From positions 1 through 50,142 of the forward strand of contig JAITSV010000041.1 in assembly GCA_031287575.1 (NCBI GenBank): a stretch of 50,142 bases of DNA, read 5' to 3'. Numbering within the stretch: the first letter of the stretch is position 1; every line of letters starts with the position of its first letter. A model generated the notes under the pieces. The model was not told the DNA's origin. It saw only the letters and a list, made by a program, of their open reading frames with translations, and did not search any database. A program made the position numbers and the translations under genes. The DNA comes from Desulfovibrio sp. (lineage in GTDB: Bacteria; Desulfobacterota; Desulfovibrionia; Desulfovibrionales; Desulfovibrionaceae). This document shows positions 50,120-50,142 of this stretch, one piece after another.

Positions 50120-50142
50120 GGAAATCTCGGGTGGGGGGGTAG

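Noticed and set aside
1-50142. tRNA, rRNA, riboswitch and phage or transposase genes
   Set aside because: No T-arm or anticodon-arm pattern, rRNA segment, known riboswitch core, or transposase/integrase motif was noticed. This was a reading by eye, so a short RNA could be missed.

Overview
The window looks like chromosomal DNA of a high-GC sulfate-reducing bacterium of the Desulfovibrionaceae, close to Nitratidesulfovibrio / Desulfovibrio vulgaris. The anchor is a complete dsrA-dsrB-dsrD cluster (dissimilatory sulfite reductase) followed by a CbiA-type amidase. A flavoredoxin, a SulP permease and an Re-citrate-synthase-like enzyme fit the same lineage. The assignment rests on gene content and protein motifs; no search was run.

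Layout. 1-7.2 kb (plus strand): an uncharacterised protein, an HMGL-family (probable Re-citrate synthase) enzyme fused to a C-terminal Cache-like sensor domain, an RlpA lipoprotein, a family 9 glycosyltransferase and two small helical proteins. 7.4-10.7 kb (minus): a REC-PAS-GGDEF-EAL cyclic-di-GMP protein and a second RlpA/SPOR protein. 11-12 kb: an EamA transporter. 12-13.6 kb: a gene-free array of repeats arranged as a large imperfect inverted repeat. 13.6-14.7 kb (minus): a degenerate HsdR-N-like protein and a small conserved-looking protein. 15.2-19.8 kb: dsrABD and cbiA. 20-23.4 kb: an outer-membrane barrel, a MarR regulator and an SLC13-type transporter. 23.6-24.3 kb (minus): IHF-alpha-like and HIT proteins. 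24.7-26 kb: a radical SAM protein.

26-34 kb (minus): an amino-acid uptake and lipid-headgroup block (aapJQMP, a glycerophosphodiesterase, an aminotransferase, uracil-DNA glycosylase), with a divergent GntR/UTRA regulator. 35-37.6 kb: a possible YaeQ-like protein, then a strongly AT-rich segment carrying two lipoprotein genes, which looks like an acquired islet. 37.7-42.3 kb (minus): a GlcD-type oxidase and a second amino-acid ABC transporter. 42.6-50.1 kb: flavoredoxin, a WbaP-type sugar-phosphate transferase, a family 4 glycosyltransferase, SulP and an AraC/GyrI-like regulator.

How it works together: sulfate entry (SulP, perhaps the SLC13 carrier), sulfite reduction (DsrAB, DsrD) and siroheme modification (CbiA) sit alongside two amino-acid uptake systems and cell-surface polysaccharide genes. 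No tRNA, rRNA, CRISPR array, phage or transposase gene was recognised. The least explained parts are the 11.97-13.55 kb repeat array, the enzyme-sensor fusion at 0.9-2.7 kb, and the AT-rich lipoprotein islet at 35.9-37.6 kb.
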